This document shows, piece after piece, positions 18,801 through 27,892 of a stretch of DNA of 64,000 nt. The translations under genes were made by a program, and so were the position numbers. The DNA is taken from the NCBI GenBank assembly GCA_026129905.1, contig JAHCHE010000001.1, positions 434,001-498,000 of the forward strand. The letters run 5' to 3'. Position 1 is the stretch's first letter. Each line of letters begins with the position of its first letter. A model generated the notes under the pieces. It saw nothing but the letters and a program-made list of their open reading frames with translations, made no database searches and was not told the origin of the DNA. Source of the DNA: Bryobacteraceae bacterium (GTDB lineage Bacteria > Acidobacteriota > Terriglobia > Bryobacterales > Bryobacteraceae).

Positions 18801-19918
18801 GTGATGCGCTCATCGTCGGGCAGGTGGCGATGTGTACGCTGCTACTCATCGTATCGGCATTGCTCTTGCAAGGAACCGCGAAGCCGCCCGAGCAGGAACT
18901 CGGTTACGATGCCGCCGGCGTTTATGGCGTTGGTTTCGATGGCGTCTCGAATGAAACATATCGGGAAGTGCATCGGAAGCTTCGGGAGCAGCCCTGGGCA
19001 GCAACCATTGCCTTCATGAAGACGCCCCCGACGGCGATGCGTTCCCTTCAAATAGGACGGGACGGAGATACGAGCCTGACCTCCTACTACAACGTCGTGT
19101 CGCCCGGCTACTTCGCCTTGTTGCGAATCCCTCTCGTCCAGGGAAGGACCTTTAGCGAGCACGAGGCGTCGGCAGGCGCGCCGGCCGTGATCGTCAGCCA
19201 ATCGGTTGCAGCGCGGCTCTGGCCCGGACAGGTCGCGATTGGCAAGACGCTCGCCCTCGGCGACGATAGAGGATTCCCTTTTCGAGAGGCCGCCGTGGTG
19301 GGCGTCTGCCGCGATATCGTCGCCAATGCGCTCCGCTCCATCAAACGCCCTTCCGTCTATTTCCCCGGGACCCTGCTCCCGACCAGCACGGTCGCGGTCT
19401 GGGCGCGTGGACGATTCGGAGACGAGGATACCGGACAACAGATGGAGAGGATGCTGTCGCAAATGGCCGACAGGACCTTGCGCCCGACTCCGTTGCGCGA
19501 GTGGGTCGATTGGACCATTTATCCGCTTCAAGCGGCCTCATGGCTATTAACGCTGTTGGCCGGCGTCGCGCTGCTGCTGACCCTCAGCGGAATGTACGCG
19601 GGCGTCTCATACGCCGCGAGTCATCGGCTCAAGGAGATCGGGATCCGGATCGCCCTCGGCGCCACAAGAATCGGAGTCGCCGCGTTCATCCTCCGCTACG
19701 CAGCGGCGCTTGCCGGCGTCGGCCTGGCCATAGGCGGAGTCCTTGCGCTTGGCGCCGCGAAATACCTGGCTGCCGTCGGCACCGTGATCAACTTCGCTCG
19801 GTTGCAGCCGTACCTGCTCGGGTTTGCCATCGTGATGGGCACAGCCCTCGTTGCCGCGCTCGCGCCGATGCGCAGAGCTTCGTCAACCGAGCCAATGTCC
19901 GTCATTCGATCGGAATGA
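15872..19918 (+). CDS. giant fused permease: ABC-2-like membrane domain plus MacB/FtsX (ADOP) permease
   Basis: 1348 residues. Residues 1 to about 520 form a polytopic membrane domain with many hydrophobic helices and no recognised enzyme motif, the expected partner of the upstream ATPase. From about 569 (LPGDLRYAARALLRSPGF) it becomes an ADOP, the acidobacterial duplicated orphan permease: a first TM helix, a MacB-PCD periplasmic domain, an FtsX block of three helices (about 825-985, including RRREIGIRLSLGASRGRVVR), a second periplasmic domain and a second FtsX block with LKEIGIRIALGATR near 1250. ADOPs normally stand alone without an ATPase; here one is fused to a permease whose gene overlaps an ATPase gene. 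The GTG start is set by the four-base overlap. Role unknown, possibly lipoprotein or peptide export. Confidence 0.88.
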   Translation: MIRRLRDWLDETHGSRFELARLFWGAFFSGGSEIWIRTAGGVLAIVGSLWILLAPALIRKYAELQRLGAGGLLASEFAADQNTLTIACMLATAMVTGVLWRFVYPQRLDYYALAGFPVRPAEIFAAKFAALALVFCCFIGVLTGQAAAVLSAIASGPSEPPSFLTVFAAMAACCALVFFALISLQGLMLLALPVRMFESASAIVQAVVIGVSVAALPFSASLSKSTLPYAASNPFWLGAPLLALLVYGLSYRRYGRQLLESPRARSKDRDISGWLIEKWIPCPREQAMLLFIVRTLLRSRAHRHGVLVCAALALAWVGKSAGDVFTVRTVAERAALSSVPLTLIVFAMLGVRHLFSRPVDLEANWLLQLTEREGRRAWMQAVERFCLWLVAAPLTVFGALAVASSQGLAAGAAWGALGAFASLIAFEWIFREWRKAPFACSRLASGRPLLITFTMAVGLASALTPCGYLLLGAARNPIPFCIALGSEAFLWRALRRHRVRQRGVAPLQFQDDPDAAVDMFHLSGEPSRAAHEEYQRAMRSIVNQPPEAPLIRPLDSGESLRTRLLEWCAALPGDLRYAARALLRSPGFLLGASGTLALGLALNAAFFTVFSAVALKPTGIRDPARVVSVEFQTSGGRSVSLSAGQFTELQPRMESLSEIASYTLVALDVERVTAKVEVVSANYFSMLGVAASAGRLFKPGESAAVAVLSHRSWTRRFGRASSVIGREISIGGNAYSVIGVASEEFAGLDKFSGDVWVPLEAYARLPGSAKQITAHIVGRLRPGTTLSAASQFFAARARAVTDDRSPNRIARAILETTAVPLANAAFRFVVPVLIAFALTMAIPCANAANMMLARALLRRREIGIRLSLGASRGRVVRQLLAEGLVVAFVSAIGGLALARLLLELTLRFVTSTAPPTALLLFTLPDLSLNAHVYLAMTFCACLTALLFALAPAAQVSRQAAQAALRGEFGGWRSSNFRDALIVGQVAMCTLLLIVSALLLQGTAKPPEQELGYDAAGVYGVGFDGVSNETYREVHRKLREQPWAATIAFMKTPPTAMRSLQIGRDGDTSLTSYYNVVSPGYFALLRIPLVQGRTFSEHEASAGAPAVIVSQSVAARLWPGQVAIGKTLALGDDRGFPFREAAVVGVCRDIVANALRSIKRPSVYFPGTLLPTSTVAVWARGRFGDEDTGQQMERMLSQMADRTLRPTPLREWVDWTIYPLQAASWLLTLLAGVALLLTLSGMYAGVSYAASHRLKEIGIRIALGATRIGVAAFILRYAAALAGVGLAIGGVLALGAAKYLAAVGTVINFARLQPYLLGFAIVMGTALVAALAPMRRASSTEPMSVIRSE

Positions 19919-19956
19919 GGACGGCCACCGAGCGGGCCATCAGCTCCGCCGGGCGG

Positions 19957-22029
19957 TTACCCTTGTTGCGAGCCCCCGCGCCGCCACCAGCTTTCAAGGG
20001 AACTCCGGTAGCGCGAGTAGATGAAGGAAACCGCAAGCAGCAGGGCGCCCAGGACGGCGAAGGCCCAGATGCGATAGAAGCGGCCGAGGAGCCAGACGTC
20101 GTAGAGATAGAGCTTCAACACGACGAGGCCGATCAGCCCCAGTCCGAGCACGCGGTTTACGGCGAACCCCGTGAGCGCGCCGGCGGTCACCAGAGCGGCC
20201 GCGTACGCCGCCAGCAGTATCGATACGGCGGCGGTTTCGACGCTGCGGAGGTTTTCGGGCGCGGCGGTCCGCGCGGCCCAGCCCATCGCCTCCAGGATCA
20301 ATCCCCAGAGCATCACGAAGTGGCCGGCGAGATACGCGGCGAGGCCCGGCCATTTCGCGCCAGTCCACCACGCGGCCGCGACCAGGGAAGCCGCCGCAAC
20401 GAGGAATGTCAGAAACCGGGCGTTGAAGAGGGCGGCATAGGCGGCGGGTTGGGGGTACATGACGGCGTCCACGATGAGCAGACGAAGCACAACGCCCGCG
20501 AAGACCGCCGCCGCGCCGTAGCAGAGCTTGTGCTCGCGGAAGCGGGCCGCGATCCACGCCAGCGCCGCGCCTTCGAGCGCCCAGCCGATCGTAATGCGGT
20601 AGGCGGAGAGTTGAATGGGAATCGCCAGAGTGACGAAGGCGACTCCGACGCCGGCCAGCAACGCCGCCGCGCGCTGCGACGCCCGCTTCCGGAACCAGCC
20701 GGCGAGGGCAAGGTGAAGGGCGGCCAGCGCCACGGCAAGGGCCCCGCGGTAGTCGTGGCCGGCCCATCGCGGAAGGCTGTAGCAGAAGCCGAAGTACGCG
20801 GCGGCGTTGCCCGCTGCGAGCACGAGACTTTCCTTGTCCGGCATGGCGCCCGCGGCGACGGCGCGCCAGGGCAGCCATGCCAGCAACTGCAGGAACGCGG
20901 CCGTCAGCAGCAGGAACACCACGCCCACCGGCGCCGTCTGCCGCAGGTCCAGTTGCCAGAAGCCATAGAAGAACCAGAAGGAGGCGACGGCGGCGAAAGG
21001 CAAGCGCGTCCAGTTGCGCCGGTCCGCAACCACCAGACCCGCAATGGCGACGGCAAGGCTCAGCAACAGGTAGGTCAGGCGCGGCGGGGCCCAGACTGCC
21101 AGCAAGGCGAGGCTTACAAGAACCTGCGCGGCGATCGCCAGCCCGCGCCGTCGGCGCACCGCGAAGAGGCCGTAGAAAGCCAATGGGAAGACCGTCGCCA
21201 CCACGCGCTTCTCCGGCGCGAAGTGCCGGTCGAACCACGCGACGTAGACGCAGGCGGTAGCGGCGAATGCGACCACCTCCAGCCAGCGCCAGCCGCGAAG
21301 CCGCACGATGGCGACCGACGCCGCCGCAAGCAGCAGCATGTAGCTGAACAGGAACCACGGACGGTCCTCGCCGGAGCTGAGCAGGATCGGCGTGGCGTAG
21401 CCACCGAGCAAGGCCATGCCGGCGATGGCCGCGGCGTTGTAGCGCAGCGAGAGCGCGCCGGCGCCCGCCGTTACCCCGGTCATCAGAAGGAAAGCCGCGC
21501 CCGCGCCGATCAAGTGGTAGAAGCCGAAGGCGGCATAGAGAGACAGGTACAGCATCGCGATCCCGCCGCCGCAGATGCCCTGCGCGTACACCGTGTGGCC
21601 GATGCGCCAGAACCGCTCGGCGACGGCGAGCGCAGCGAGTCCGCCCGCGACGCCCAGCCCCACGCGGCCCGTCTCGCCGATCCAGCGGTTGTCGACGGCG
21701 TACTTGAAGAAGAACGCCACGCCGAGCACGAACGTGAGGACGCCGATGCGGTTCAGCCACGTCAGGCCGACGGAGGTTTCGAGCGCCCTCGGGCCGTGCG
21801 GTTGGACCTGACGGGGAGCGTCTAGAGGCGGGGGCGTGGCCTCGGCCTCCGGCGTCAGGGGCAGGGGAGCGGGAGCGTCGCGCTCGGACGTCGATTCCGG
21901 TTCAATCGCCGCCAGTCCAAGCGCCTGCTCGATCCGAGCGAGGCGCGCGTCCGTTTGGCGCTGCCACGCAACCAGGCGGGCCAACGCCTCGCTGATCACG
22001 TCCATTCGCTCGCGATCGGGTTTCGACAT
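19957..22029 (-). CDS. DUF2339 polytopic membrane protein
   Basis: 690 residues. An N-terminal coiled-coil-like stretch (residues 1-35, [20 protein letters not shown]) and a Pro/Ala-rich linker precede about 20 hydrophobic segments, starting with [27 protein letters not shown], the hallmark of DUF2339. The sequence is full of Ala, Leu and Gly with small charged loops. Function of the family is unknown; membership is clear. The gene lies 13 bases downstream of the HisN-like phosphatase gene on the same strand, so they are probably one transcript. Bases 20201-20360 are duplicated at 14895-15054. Confidence 0.85.
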   Translation of the reverse strand: MSKPDRERMDVISEALARLVAWQRQTDARLARIEQALGLAAIEPESTSERDAPAPLPLTPEAEATPPPLDAPRQVQPHGPRALETSVGLTWLNRIGVLTFVLGVAFFFKYAVDNRWIGETGRVGLGVAGGLAALAVAERFWRIGHTVYAQGICGGGIAMLYLSLYAAFGFYHLIGAGAAFLLMTGVTAGAGALSLRYNAAAIAGMALLGGYATPILLSSGEDRPWFLFSYMLLLAAASVAIVRLRGWRWLEVVAFAATACVYVAWFDRHFAPEKRVVATVFPLAFYGLFAVRRRRGLAIAAQVLVSLALLAVWAPPRLTYLLLSLAVAIAGLVVADRRNWTRLPFAAVASFWFFYGFWQLDLRQTAPVGVVFLLLTAAFLQLLAWLPWRAVAAGAMPDKESLVLAAGNAAAYFGFCYSLPRWAGHDYRGALAVALAALHLALAGWFRKRASQRAAALLAGVGVAFVTLAIPIQLSAYRITIGWALEGAALAWIAARFREHKLCYGAAAVFAGVVLRLLIVDAVMYPQPAAYAALFNARFLTFLVAAASLVAAAWWTGAKWPGLAAYLAGHFVMLWGLILEAMGWAARTAAPENLRSVETAAVSILLAAYAAALVTAGALTGFAVNRVLGLGLIGLVVLKLYLYDVWLLGRFYRIWAFAVLGALLLAVSFIYSRYRSSLESWWRRGGSQQG

Positions 22030-22042
22030 CTCCGGCCGCGCG

Positions 22043-22807
22043 TCAGGTAGAGACGAACCGTCTCATTTCGGCTTCGAGGCCCGGCGCGCAGGTAACGCAG
22101 TCGCCGCCGTAGATGCTGGCGCCTCCGTCGAGGTTAAAGAAGCAGCCGCCCGCCTCTTCGGTAACGATCTTGATCGGCGCCAGGTCCCAGGGCTTGGCGT
22201 GCGGCTCCAGCCAGGCGTCCGCCCGGCCGGACGCCACCAGCATGGCGTCGGGCCCGCCGCCCATGTTGCGAATGGCCCAAAACTCCGCCATCCAGTCGAG
22301 GAGGCGCGGCCCGAAGCGGGAACGGGACAGCGAGCCGAAATCGTTGATGCAAAGGACCGACTGCTTCACCTCGGCGATGGAAGAGACGTGGATGCGGTGG
22401 CCGTTGCAGTACGCGCCGCCGCCTATGACGGCCGAATAGGTTTCCTGGAGAGCGGGAAAGTGGCAGACGCCGGCTACCACCTCGCCGTCGGCCTCCAGCG
22501 CCAGCAGGTTGGCCCACATCCGGTTGGCTCGCACGAAATCGCGGGTACCGTCGATGGGATCGATGATCCAGCGGCGGCCGTTGCCGGATACTTTCGAGAG
22601 GCCTTCCTCGCCCAGCATGCCGTCGCAGGGGAAGGCGCTTTCGAACTGCTCGGCGATGAACCGCTCGCATTCCCGATCGGCGATGGTGACGGGCGATTCG
22701 TCCTCCTTAGTCTCGGCGGAGACGCCCTTCTCCCAATATCGGAGCGCGATTTCGCCGGCGCGGACCGCGATGGCGAGCGCGGTTTCCAGTTCACGCGAAA
22801 AATCCAT
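22043..22807 (-). CDS. hisN: inositol monophosphatase family phosphatase, probably histidinol-phosphatase
   Basis: 254 residues covering a full IMPase fold. Metal-binding signatures are present: GEEG near residue 70, [19 protein letters not shown] at about 84-102 and [16 protein letters not shown] near 207. These Mg2+-dependent enzymes dephosphorylate histidinol phosphate, inositol phosphate or related esters. The [14 protein letters not shown] stretch resembles HisN-type histidinol-phosphatases more than SuhB, so the symbol is a reasonable but not certain choice. No other his gene is near. It starts a two-gene unit with the DUF2339 gene and is divergent from mscL. Confidence 0.8.
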   Translation of the reverse strand: MDFSRELETALAIAVRAGEIALRYWEKGVSAETKEDESPVTIADRECERFIAEQFESAFPCDGMLGEEGLSKVSGNGRRWIIDPIDGTRDFVRANRMWANLLALEADGEVVAGVCHFPALQETYSAVIGGGAYCNGHRIHVSSIAEVKQSVLCINDFGSLSRSRFGPRLLDWMAEFWAIRNMGGGPDAMLVASGRADAWLEPHAKPWDLAPIKIVTEEAGGCFFNLDGGASIYGGDCVTCAPGLEAEMRRFVST

Positions 22808-22954
22808 CGCCCCAGTGTAGCGCGGCGATTGACGCAGGAGCCCCCTTCGCGCGGGCCCTTTCGGATGCTAATATCGTCCCTGCGGCCGGACCGGACGCTG
22901 TGGGAGAAGCGAAGGCGTGGCCGCGGAGCGACCTTGTGTGACGGGAGAAAGCAC

Positions 22955-23377
22955 ATGTTCAAAGAGTTCAAGGAATTCGCGATGCGAGGCAGTGTCCTGG
23001 ACCTTGCCATCGGCATCATCATCGGCGCGGCGTTCGGAAAGATCGTGACCTCGTTCGTCAACGACATCCTGATGCCGCCGCTGGGGCTGCTGCTCGGGAA
23101 TATGGATTTCTCGCAGCTTTATATCAATCTCTCGGACGGGACCTACGAGTCGCTGGCGCAGGCGAGGGAGGCGGGCGCGGCGACAATCAACTACGGCATC
23201 TTCATCAATTCGATTATTGACTTCATCATTGTGGCGTTCGCAATCTTCTTGGTTGTGAAACAGATCAACCGGATGAAGAGGAAGGAAGAAGCCGCGCCGC
23301 CACCCCCGCCGCCGGAGCCCTCGAACGAGGAGAAGTTGCTGCGCGACATCCGGGACCTGCTGAAAGCGCGCGCCTGA
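22955..23377 (+). CDS. mscL: large-conductance mechanosensitive channel MscL
   Basis: 140 residues, the normal size. It begins [30 protein letters not shown], the conserved N-terminal helix and TM1 with the gate-lining residues, then a periplasmic loop and TM2 ([23 protein letters not shown]), then a Pro-rich linker and a charged C-terminal helix ([13 protein letters not shown]) that bundles in the pentamer. It opens at high membrane tension to release solutes on osmotic downshock. ATG 22955 is preceded by GGGAGAAA. It is divergent from the phosphatase gene and ends six bases before the convergent esterase gene. Confidence 0.97.
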   Translation: MFKEFKEFAMRGSVLDLAIGIIIGAAFGKIVTSFVNDILMPPLGLLLGNMDFSQLYINLSDGTYESLAQAREAGAATINYGIFINSIIDFIIVAFAIFLVVKQINRMKRKEEAAPPPPPPEPSNEEKLLRDIRDLLKARA

Positions 23378-23383
23378 GCGCGC

Positions 23384-24532
23384 CTACCTCGAAGACGTTT
23401 GGACCTGGCCGGCCGTCTTCACGAACAGGAGCGGGGCCAGTTCGGCAAGGTAACGCCGCCACACGGGCCAGCTATGATCGCCGTCGGTAAGACGCCACGT
23501 GTGGCGGATGCCTTTTTCCTCGAGCCGGGCGACGAACTTCCGGTTGATTTCGATCAGGAAATCGTCCTTGCCGCAACCGATCCACAGCAGCCGCAGCGCG
23601 CGGTTGGCTTTTTCCGGATCCGCAAAGAAGGACTGCACGCCCTCGTGCTCGTCGAGGTTCATCACCGCCGCGGAGAACAAGCCGACCCAGTGAAACATCC
23701 CGGGATGGCCGAGGCCGGCGCGCGCCGACTGGCCGCCACCCATGGATAGGCCGGCCACGGCGCGGGAATCGGCATCTTTTCTCGTCCGGTAGTTGGCGTC
23801 GATGAATGGGACGATGTCCCGGGTGAGATCCTCGTCGAACTGCCGGTTGCGCACCTCCCTCATGACGTTCCAGTCGCCGCCGCGCATGACATGGCCGAAC
23901 GGCATCACCACCAGCATCGGCTGGCACTTGCCGTCGGCGATCAGGTTGTCGAAGATCAGGTTGGCGCGCCCGATGGTCATCCAGCCGCTGTCGTCGTCGC
24001 CGGCGCCGTGCAGCAGGTAGAGAACGGGATAGCGGCGGCCCTTGTCGTTGTCGTAGCCCGGAGGCGCATAGACATGGAGCCGCCGCGTCATGCCGGCCGA
24101 TTTGGACGCGTAGTAGTGGATGCGGACGGAGCCGTGAGGCACGTCGCGAAGGTCGAAAATCCGGGGCGCCTCACCGGGAACATCCACGACGCTCGACGCG
24201 GGACGAACCCCGGTCTTTACCGCCGCGTTGTGCGGATCGATGGTGGTGACGCCGTCGATCGAGTAGGTGTAATTGTAGATGTCCGTCGCCACCGGCCCGA
24301 TGGTCGCGGACCAGACGCCGGCGGCGTCCTTCGTCATGTCCTTCGGACCCTGATACCACGAAGCGTTCAGCTTCACGCTGTTCGCATCCGGCGCGCGCAA
24401 GCGGAAGGTGATCCGGCCATCGGGGCTCACTTCCGGCGATTTCGTCTCCGGTTCGCGGGCGGGTTGCCCCGCCAGCAGCGCGGACGCCAGAATTACGCCC
24501 GCAAAAGCGCGAAATGTATCCGTGCGATTCAT
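23384..24532 (-). CDS. secreted esterase, alpha/beta hydrolase of the Esterase D/feruloyl esterase type with N-terminal E-set domain
   Basis: 382 residues with a signal peptide (TFRAFAGVILASALLAGQ). Residues about 30-125 look like an early-set/CBM48-like beta-sandwich (GRITFRLRAPDANSVKLN, GVWSATIGP). The catalytic domain follows: YPVLYLLHGAGDDDSGW, nucleophile elbow AGLSMGGGQS (Ser near 255), a charge-relay Asp region LLWIGCGKDDFL and the His in GDHSWPVW near 360. The family cleaves feruloyl or other sugar esters of plant polymers; substrate unproven. The start is set by GGAGGATTT just before ATG 24532. Confidence 0.88.
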   Translation of the reverse strand: MNRTDTFRAFAGVILASALLAGQPAREPETKSPEVSPDGRITFRLRAPDANSVKLNASWYQGPKDMTKDAAGVWSATIGPVATDIYNYTYSIDGVTTIDPHNAAVKTGVRPASSVVDVPGEAPRIFDLRDVPHGSVRIHYYASKSAGMTRRLHVYAPPGYDNDKGRRYPVLYLLHGAGDDDSGWMTIGRANLIFDNLIADGKCQPMLVVMPFGHVMRGGDWNVMREVRNRQFDEDLTRDIVPFIDANYRTRKDADSRAVAGLSMGGGQSARAGLGHPGMFHWVGLFSAAVMNLDEHEGVQSFFADPEKANRALRLLWIGCGKDDFLIEINRKFVARLEEKGIRHTWRLTDGDHSWPVWRRYLAELAPLLFVKTAGQVQTSSR

Positions 24533-24653
24533 GGAAATCCTCCAACGGTTCGGCCTGAACCATACTACGCCAGCGCCCTGGTTCCCGGAGTGGCTTCCGC
24601 GCGGACAGGATCGAAAGGAAGAACCGCCACTAAAAAAACGGCAGTGCAGTACA

Positions 24654-27554
24654 ATGGCCATCAGAAAGCCGGGGGGGCGGCTGGGCTCAAGACACGACGT
24701 GAATCCCGCGCGTTGGAAGCAGATAGAGGAACTGTGGTGCGCCGCGTTGGCGCTCGATGCCGGTGAGCGCGACGCTTTCCTGGAGAGGATGTGCGCCGGC
24801 GACCCGGAACTGCGCCGTGAAGTGGATTCGCTGCTGAGCGCGGACGAACAAGCCGCGGACTTCCTGACGCCCTCGAAATTCGGGCTCGAATTCGGCGAGG
24901 CTGCTGCCGGCCAGGCGCACTCGCTCGTGGGCCGCACCGTGGCTCACTACGAGATCCTATCGCGGGTCGGGGCCGGGGCAATGGGCGAAGTCTATCTGGC
25001 TCGCGACTCCAAGCTCGGGCGGCTGGCGGCGCTAAAGGTGTTGCCACCGCAGTTCACGCGGGACTCCGAGCGCCTCCAACGGTTCGTTCGTGAAGCCAGA
25101 GCCGCCTCCGCTCTCAATCACCCGAACATAATGACCATCTACGAGGTCGGCGAGGACGGTGATACGCAATTCATCGCCGGCGAATTCATTGAGGGCGTCA
25201 CCTTGCGCGACCGGCTGGCAGGCGGCCGCATGGACCCATTGGAAACGCTGGACATCGCGATCCAGTGCGCCGCGGCGCTTGGCGCCGGGCACCAGGGGGG
25301 TATCGTCCATCGGGATGTCAAGCCCGAGAACATCATGGTCCGGAAAGACGGCCTGGTAAAAGTCATCGACTTTGGTCTGGCGCGGATAACAGATTCCCGG
25401 GAAGGTCCGGCCAGGACACTGCCGGGACTGGTGATCGGGACCCCGCGCTACATGTCACCGGAGCAGGCGCGGGGCCAGCAACTGGATGCGCGGACGGATA
25501 TCTTCAGCCTGGGCGCGGTGTTGTATGAGATGGCAGCCGGCGAGCCTCGATTTGCGGGAGACACGACAGCCGACATATTTGTCTCACTGCTCGGCGCCGA
25601 GTCACCCTCGCCCGACGCCGCGATGGATAAGCTTCCCGAAGAATTGGAGCCTATTGCGCGAAGAGCGCTGGATCGAGATCGCGACCGGCGATATCAAACA
25701 ATGGAAGATTTCGGGCGCGATCTCGGGCGCCTGAAGCGACGCCTGGAATCCGGAAAGGGCGAGGACGCGACCGTTCGCCGGCGGTCGCGATGGGTAATTG
25801 CTGCCACTGCGCTTGTATCCGTCGCAATCCTGGTCGCGGTCGTTTTCGCACTGCGTCCGTCGCGGATGCCCGCGCAACCGTTGGTACCCGTTCCCTTGAC
25901 GTCCGACCCGGGCTCCGAGTTCGAGCCGCGCCTTTCGCCCGACGGCGGACGCGTGGCCTATACGCGCGCCGGCGCTGCATCGCCTCCCGAGGTCGTCATC
26001 CAGGCGATCGGTTCGTCTCCCTCACCGTTGGTGGTCTTGGAACCGCAGACCTTCAGCCCGGCTTGGTCCCCCCGGGGAGACTCTCTCGCGGTGCTGCGAA
26101 TTCGCTCCGAGGCATCCAATCGCAGAGATGTCCTCCTGGTCACGCTTCCTCGGGGAGCGCCTCGAAAGATCGCCGAAGTCGACACGCCGGGGCCGATTCA
26201 GGTTTGGGCGCCGGGCCCTTACCTGGACTTCTCGCCGGATGGCCGCTTTCTTGTGGCGGTGGATGGTTGGGGCATCGAGGAGCACGCGGGTCTTGTACTG
26301 ATTTCAACGGAAACGGGCGACAAGTTCCGACTGACCACGCCGGCTGGTAGAGTTATCGGCGACCTCAGCCCGCGGTTTTCGCCCGACGGGACGCGCATTG
26401 CGTTCACACGGCTGCTTAGCTTCGGCGCGGCCGCCCTGCACATACTCGATCTCACGAACGAAATGCGTCCGGCGGCTCTTCCGAAACGTATCGCCTCCAG
26501 GGACCTGTGGAACGCGTTTCCGGCGTGGACTCCCGACGGCCGCAACCTGTTGTTCGCCGGCGGCGAGATGCATGCGGCCAGGCTCAAAATGGTCCGCGCC
26601 ACCGGCGCCGCGGAACCCATTCCGCTTCCACTGGCCGGCGCGGGCGTCAGCCCTCTCGACCTGCGACCCTCAGCGGCACCGGGGACCAGCCGGATCGCTT
26701 ACACCCGCATCGCGCAGAACGACGACATCTTCCGGGTTTCCCTCGGCGAGCCGGCCGCGCATGGCGTTGAACGGGCGACCACCGTTGCGGATTCCTCGTA
26801 CATCGACGAGCTCCCCCGGTGTTCGCCGGACGGGTCCAAGATGGTCTTCTCCTCGAACCGGAGGGGCTCGATGCAGCTCTGGGTGGCTAGCTCGGACGGG
26901 TCGGAGCCGAGGCAATTGAGCAGCTTGGAATCGGCCGTTATCACTCATCCGGCGTGGTCGCCGGACAGCCGCCGCCTGGCTGTCGCCTTGACGACTCACG
27001 AAAGCACGGGCATCTTCGAGGTAGACACAGACGATGGAAGGATGCGCCGGCTCGTCGACGGCGAGGTTGACTATCCCGAGTATTCTGTCGATGGCCGCTG
27101 GTTATACTTCGGAGCGCGGTGGAGTGGGGAACTGAAGACCTGGCGGATCCCCGCGCTGGGCGGCGCGCCGGAGTTGGTGGAGGCTTTGCCAAGTCCGGCT
27201 TGGTTCTCGCCTGACGGGAAGGCCGTTGTGTACGCCAAAGGTCTGGACGTTTTCATGAAACCGCTGAGCGGCGGTCCCTCGACGCAGCTTTTTTCGGCGA
27301 TTTTCTCGCACCAGTCGGTTGCTGTCGGCCGATCCGCGGCGTTCGCCTTGGCGCGGACGGCCACGGACGGGCCATGGGCGTTGTACGCCTGGCGTTTTGC
27401 CGACCATCGAGCTGCGCCTATCCTGATCTACGAGCGGCGGCCAGGCAACGGCATCTCGATCTCTCCCGATGAGCGCCACGCATACCTGACGCAGCGCGAG
27501 CACACGGCAGTGGACCTCATGCTGCTGGATGGCGTTGACCTTTCGCGATATTGA
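24654..27554 (+). CDS. Ser/Thr protein kinase with transmembrane helix and TolB-like beta-propeller
   Basis: 966 residues. An N-terminal segment (NPARWKQIEELWCAALAL) is a family-specific helix seen before such kinases. The Hanks-type kinase domain runs about 96-365: glycine loop VGAGAMGEVYLARD, catalytic lysine ALKVL, IVHRDVKPENIMV (about 220), DFG in VIDFGLARI, GTPRYMSPEQARG and DARTDIFSLG. One TM helix is at about 380-400 (AATALVSVAILVAVVFAL). The outer part (about 415-966) holds WD40/TolB-like repeats with SPDGGRVAY, SPDGTRIAF and SPDSRRLAV motifs. All catalytic residues are present. Such kinases are greatly expanded in Acidobacteria; ligand and substrates unknown. The ATG at 24654 is the likeliest start; upstream frame overlaps the divergent esterase gene. 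Confidence 0.93.
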   Translation: MAIRKPGGRLGSRHDVNPARWKQIEELWCAALALDAGERDAFLERMCAGDPELRREVDSLLSADEQAADFLTPSKFGLEFGEAAAGQAHSLVGRTVAHYEILSRVGAGAMGEVYLARDSKLGRLAALKVLPPQFTRDSERLQRFVREARAASALNHPNIMTIYEVGEDGDTQFIAGEFIEGVTLRDRLAGGRMDPLETLDIAIQCAAALGAGHQGGIVHRDVKPENIMVRKDGLVKVIDFGLARITDSREGPARTLPGLVIGTPRYMSPEQARGQQLDARTDIFSLGAVLYEMAAGEPRFAGDTTADIFVSLLGAESPSPDAAMDKLPEELEPIARRALDRDRDRRYQTMEDFGRDLGRLKRRLESGKGEDATVRRRSRWVIAATALVSVAILVAVVFALRPSRMPAQPLVPVPLTSDPGSEFEPRLSPDGGRVAYTRAGAASPPEVVIQAIGSSPSPLVVLEPQTFSPAWSPRGDSLAVLRIRSEASNRRDVLLVTLPRGAPRKIAEVDTPGPIQVWAPGPYLDFSPDGRFLVAVDGWGIEEHAGLVLISTETGDKFRLTTPAGRVIGDLSPRFSPDGTRIAFTRLLSFGAAALHILDLTNEMRPAALPKRIASRDLWNAFPAWTPDGRNLLFAGGEMHAARLKMVRATGAAEPIPLPLAGAGVSPLDLRPSAAPGTSRIAYTRIAQNDDIFRVSLGEPAAHGVERATTVADSSYIDELPRCSPDGSKMVFSSNRRGSMQLWVASSDGSEPRQLSSLESAVITHPAWSPDSRRLAVALTTHESTGIFEVDTDDGRMRRLVDGEVDYPEYSVDGRWLYFGARWSGELKTWRIPALGGAPELVEALPSPAWFSPDGKAVVYAKGLDVFMKPLSGGPSTQLFSAIFSHQSVAVGRSAAFALARTATDGPWALYAWRFADHRAAPILIYERRPGNGISISPDERHAYLTQREHTAVDLMLLDGVDLSRY

Positions 27555-27638
27555 GGGACCTCGGGGCAACTTGCGCCGCTGGCCGAGGCCGAGTGGTTAA
27601 GGCTCGCCCGCGCCTATTGAGCCGGGAAACGCCCGGCC

Positions 27639-27892
27639 ATGCCTTCGCGGTACGGTAGTGCCGTGGGCCGATTCGACCTGTCGTTCAAGTCCCTCGCCGA
27701 AACCAGCCCTTTGACCTTGTTACGCCTTTTCGGGCGTGGGCCGGTAGATGAGGCGGCCAAGGTGGAGCCTGTCGAGCGTGAGCTGGCAATGTCTCTCAAG
27801 TCCGTGGACCATGCCTTTCTGCTTGATCGCGAGGGCGAGCGCTGGCTCGAGCATTTCGAAGCCGAGTTGGTGTTGCCGGCGCCGGATCTAGG
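27639..27892 (+). pseudogene. N-terminal fragment of an Rpn/YhgA-like (DUF4351-type) nuclease-family gene
   Basis: The plus strand reads RFDLSFKSLAETSPLTLLRL, then VEPVERELAMSLKSVDHAFL and ERWLEHFEAELV, the typical opening of PD-(D/E)XK Rpn/YhgA-like proteins (recombination-promoting or transposon-linked nucleases). After about 27890 the similarity stops and IS-like sequence on the opposite strand begins, so the gene has lost its catalytic middle and C-terminus. Recognition is from the motif pattern only. Confidence 0.55.

Noticed and set aside
19501-21825. 774-codon plus-strand frame opposite the DUF2339 gene
   Set aside because: Extremely Arg/Gly/Glu-rich, no family signal, and fully covered by the membrane protein on the minus strand.
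27575-27610. tRNA-Ser-like D-arm (ggccgagtggttaaggc)
   Set aside because: The match to a tRNA 5' part is good, but no anticodon stem, T-arm or acceptor pairing follows, so at most a fragment or chance likeness.
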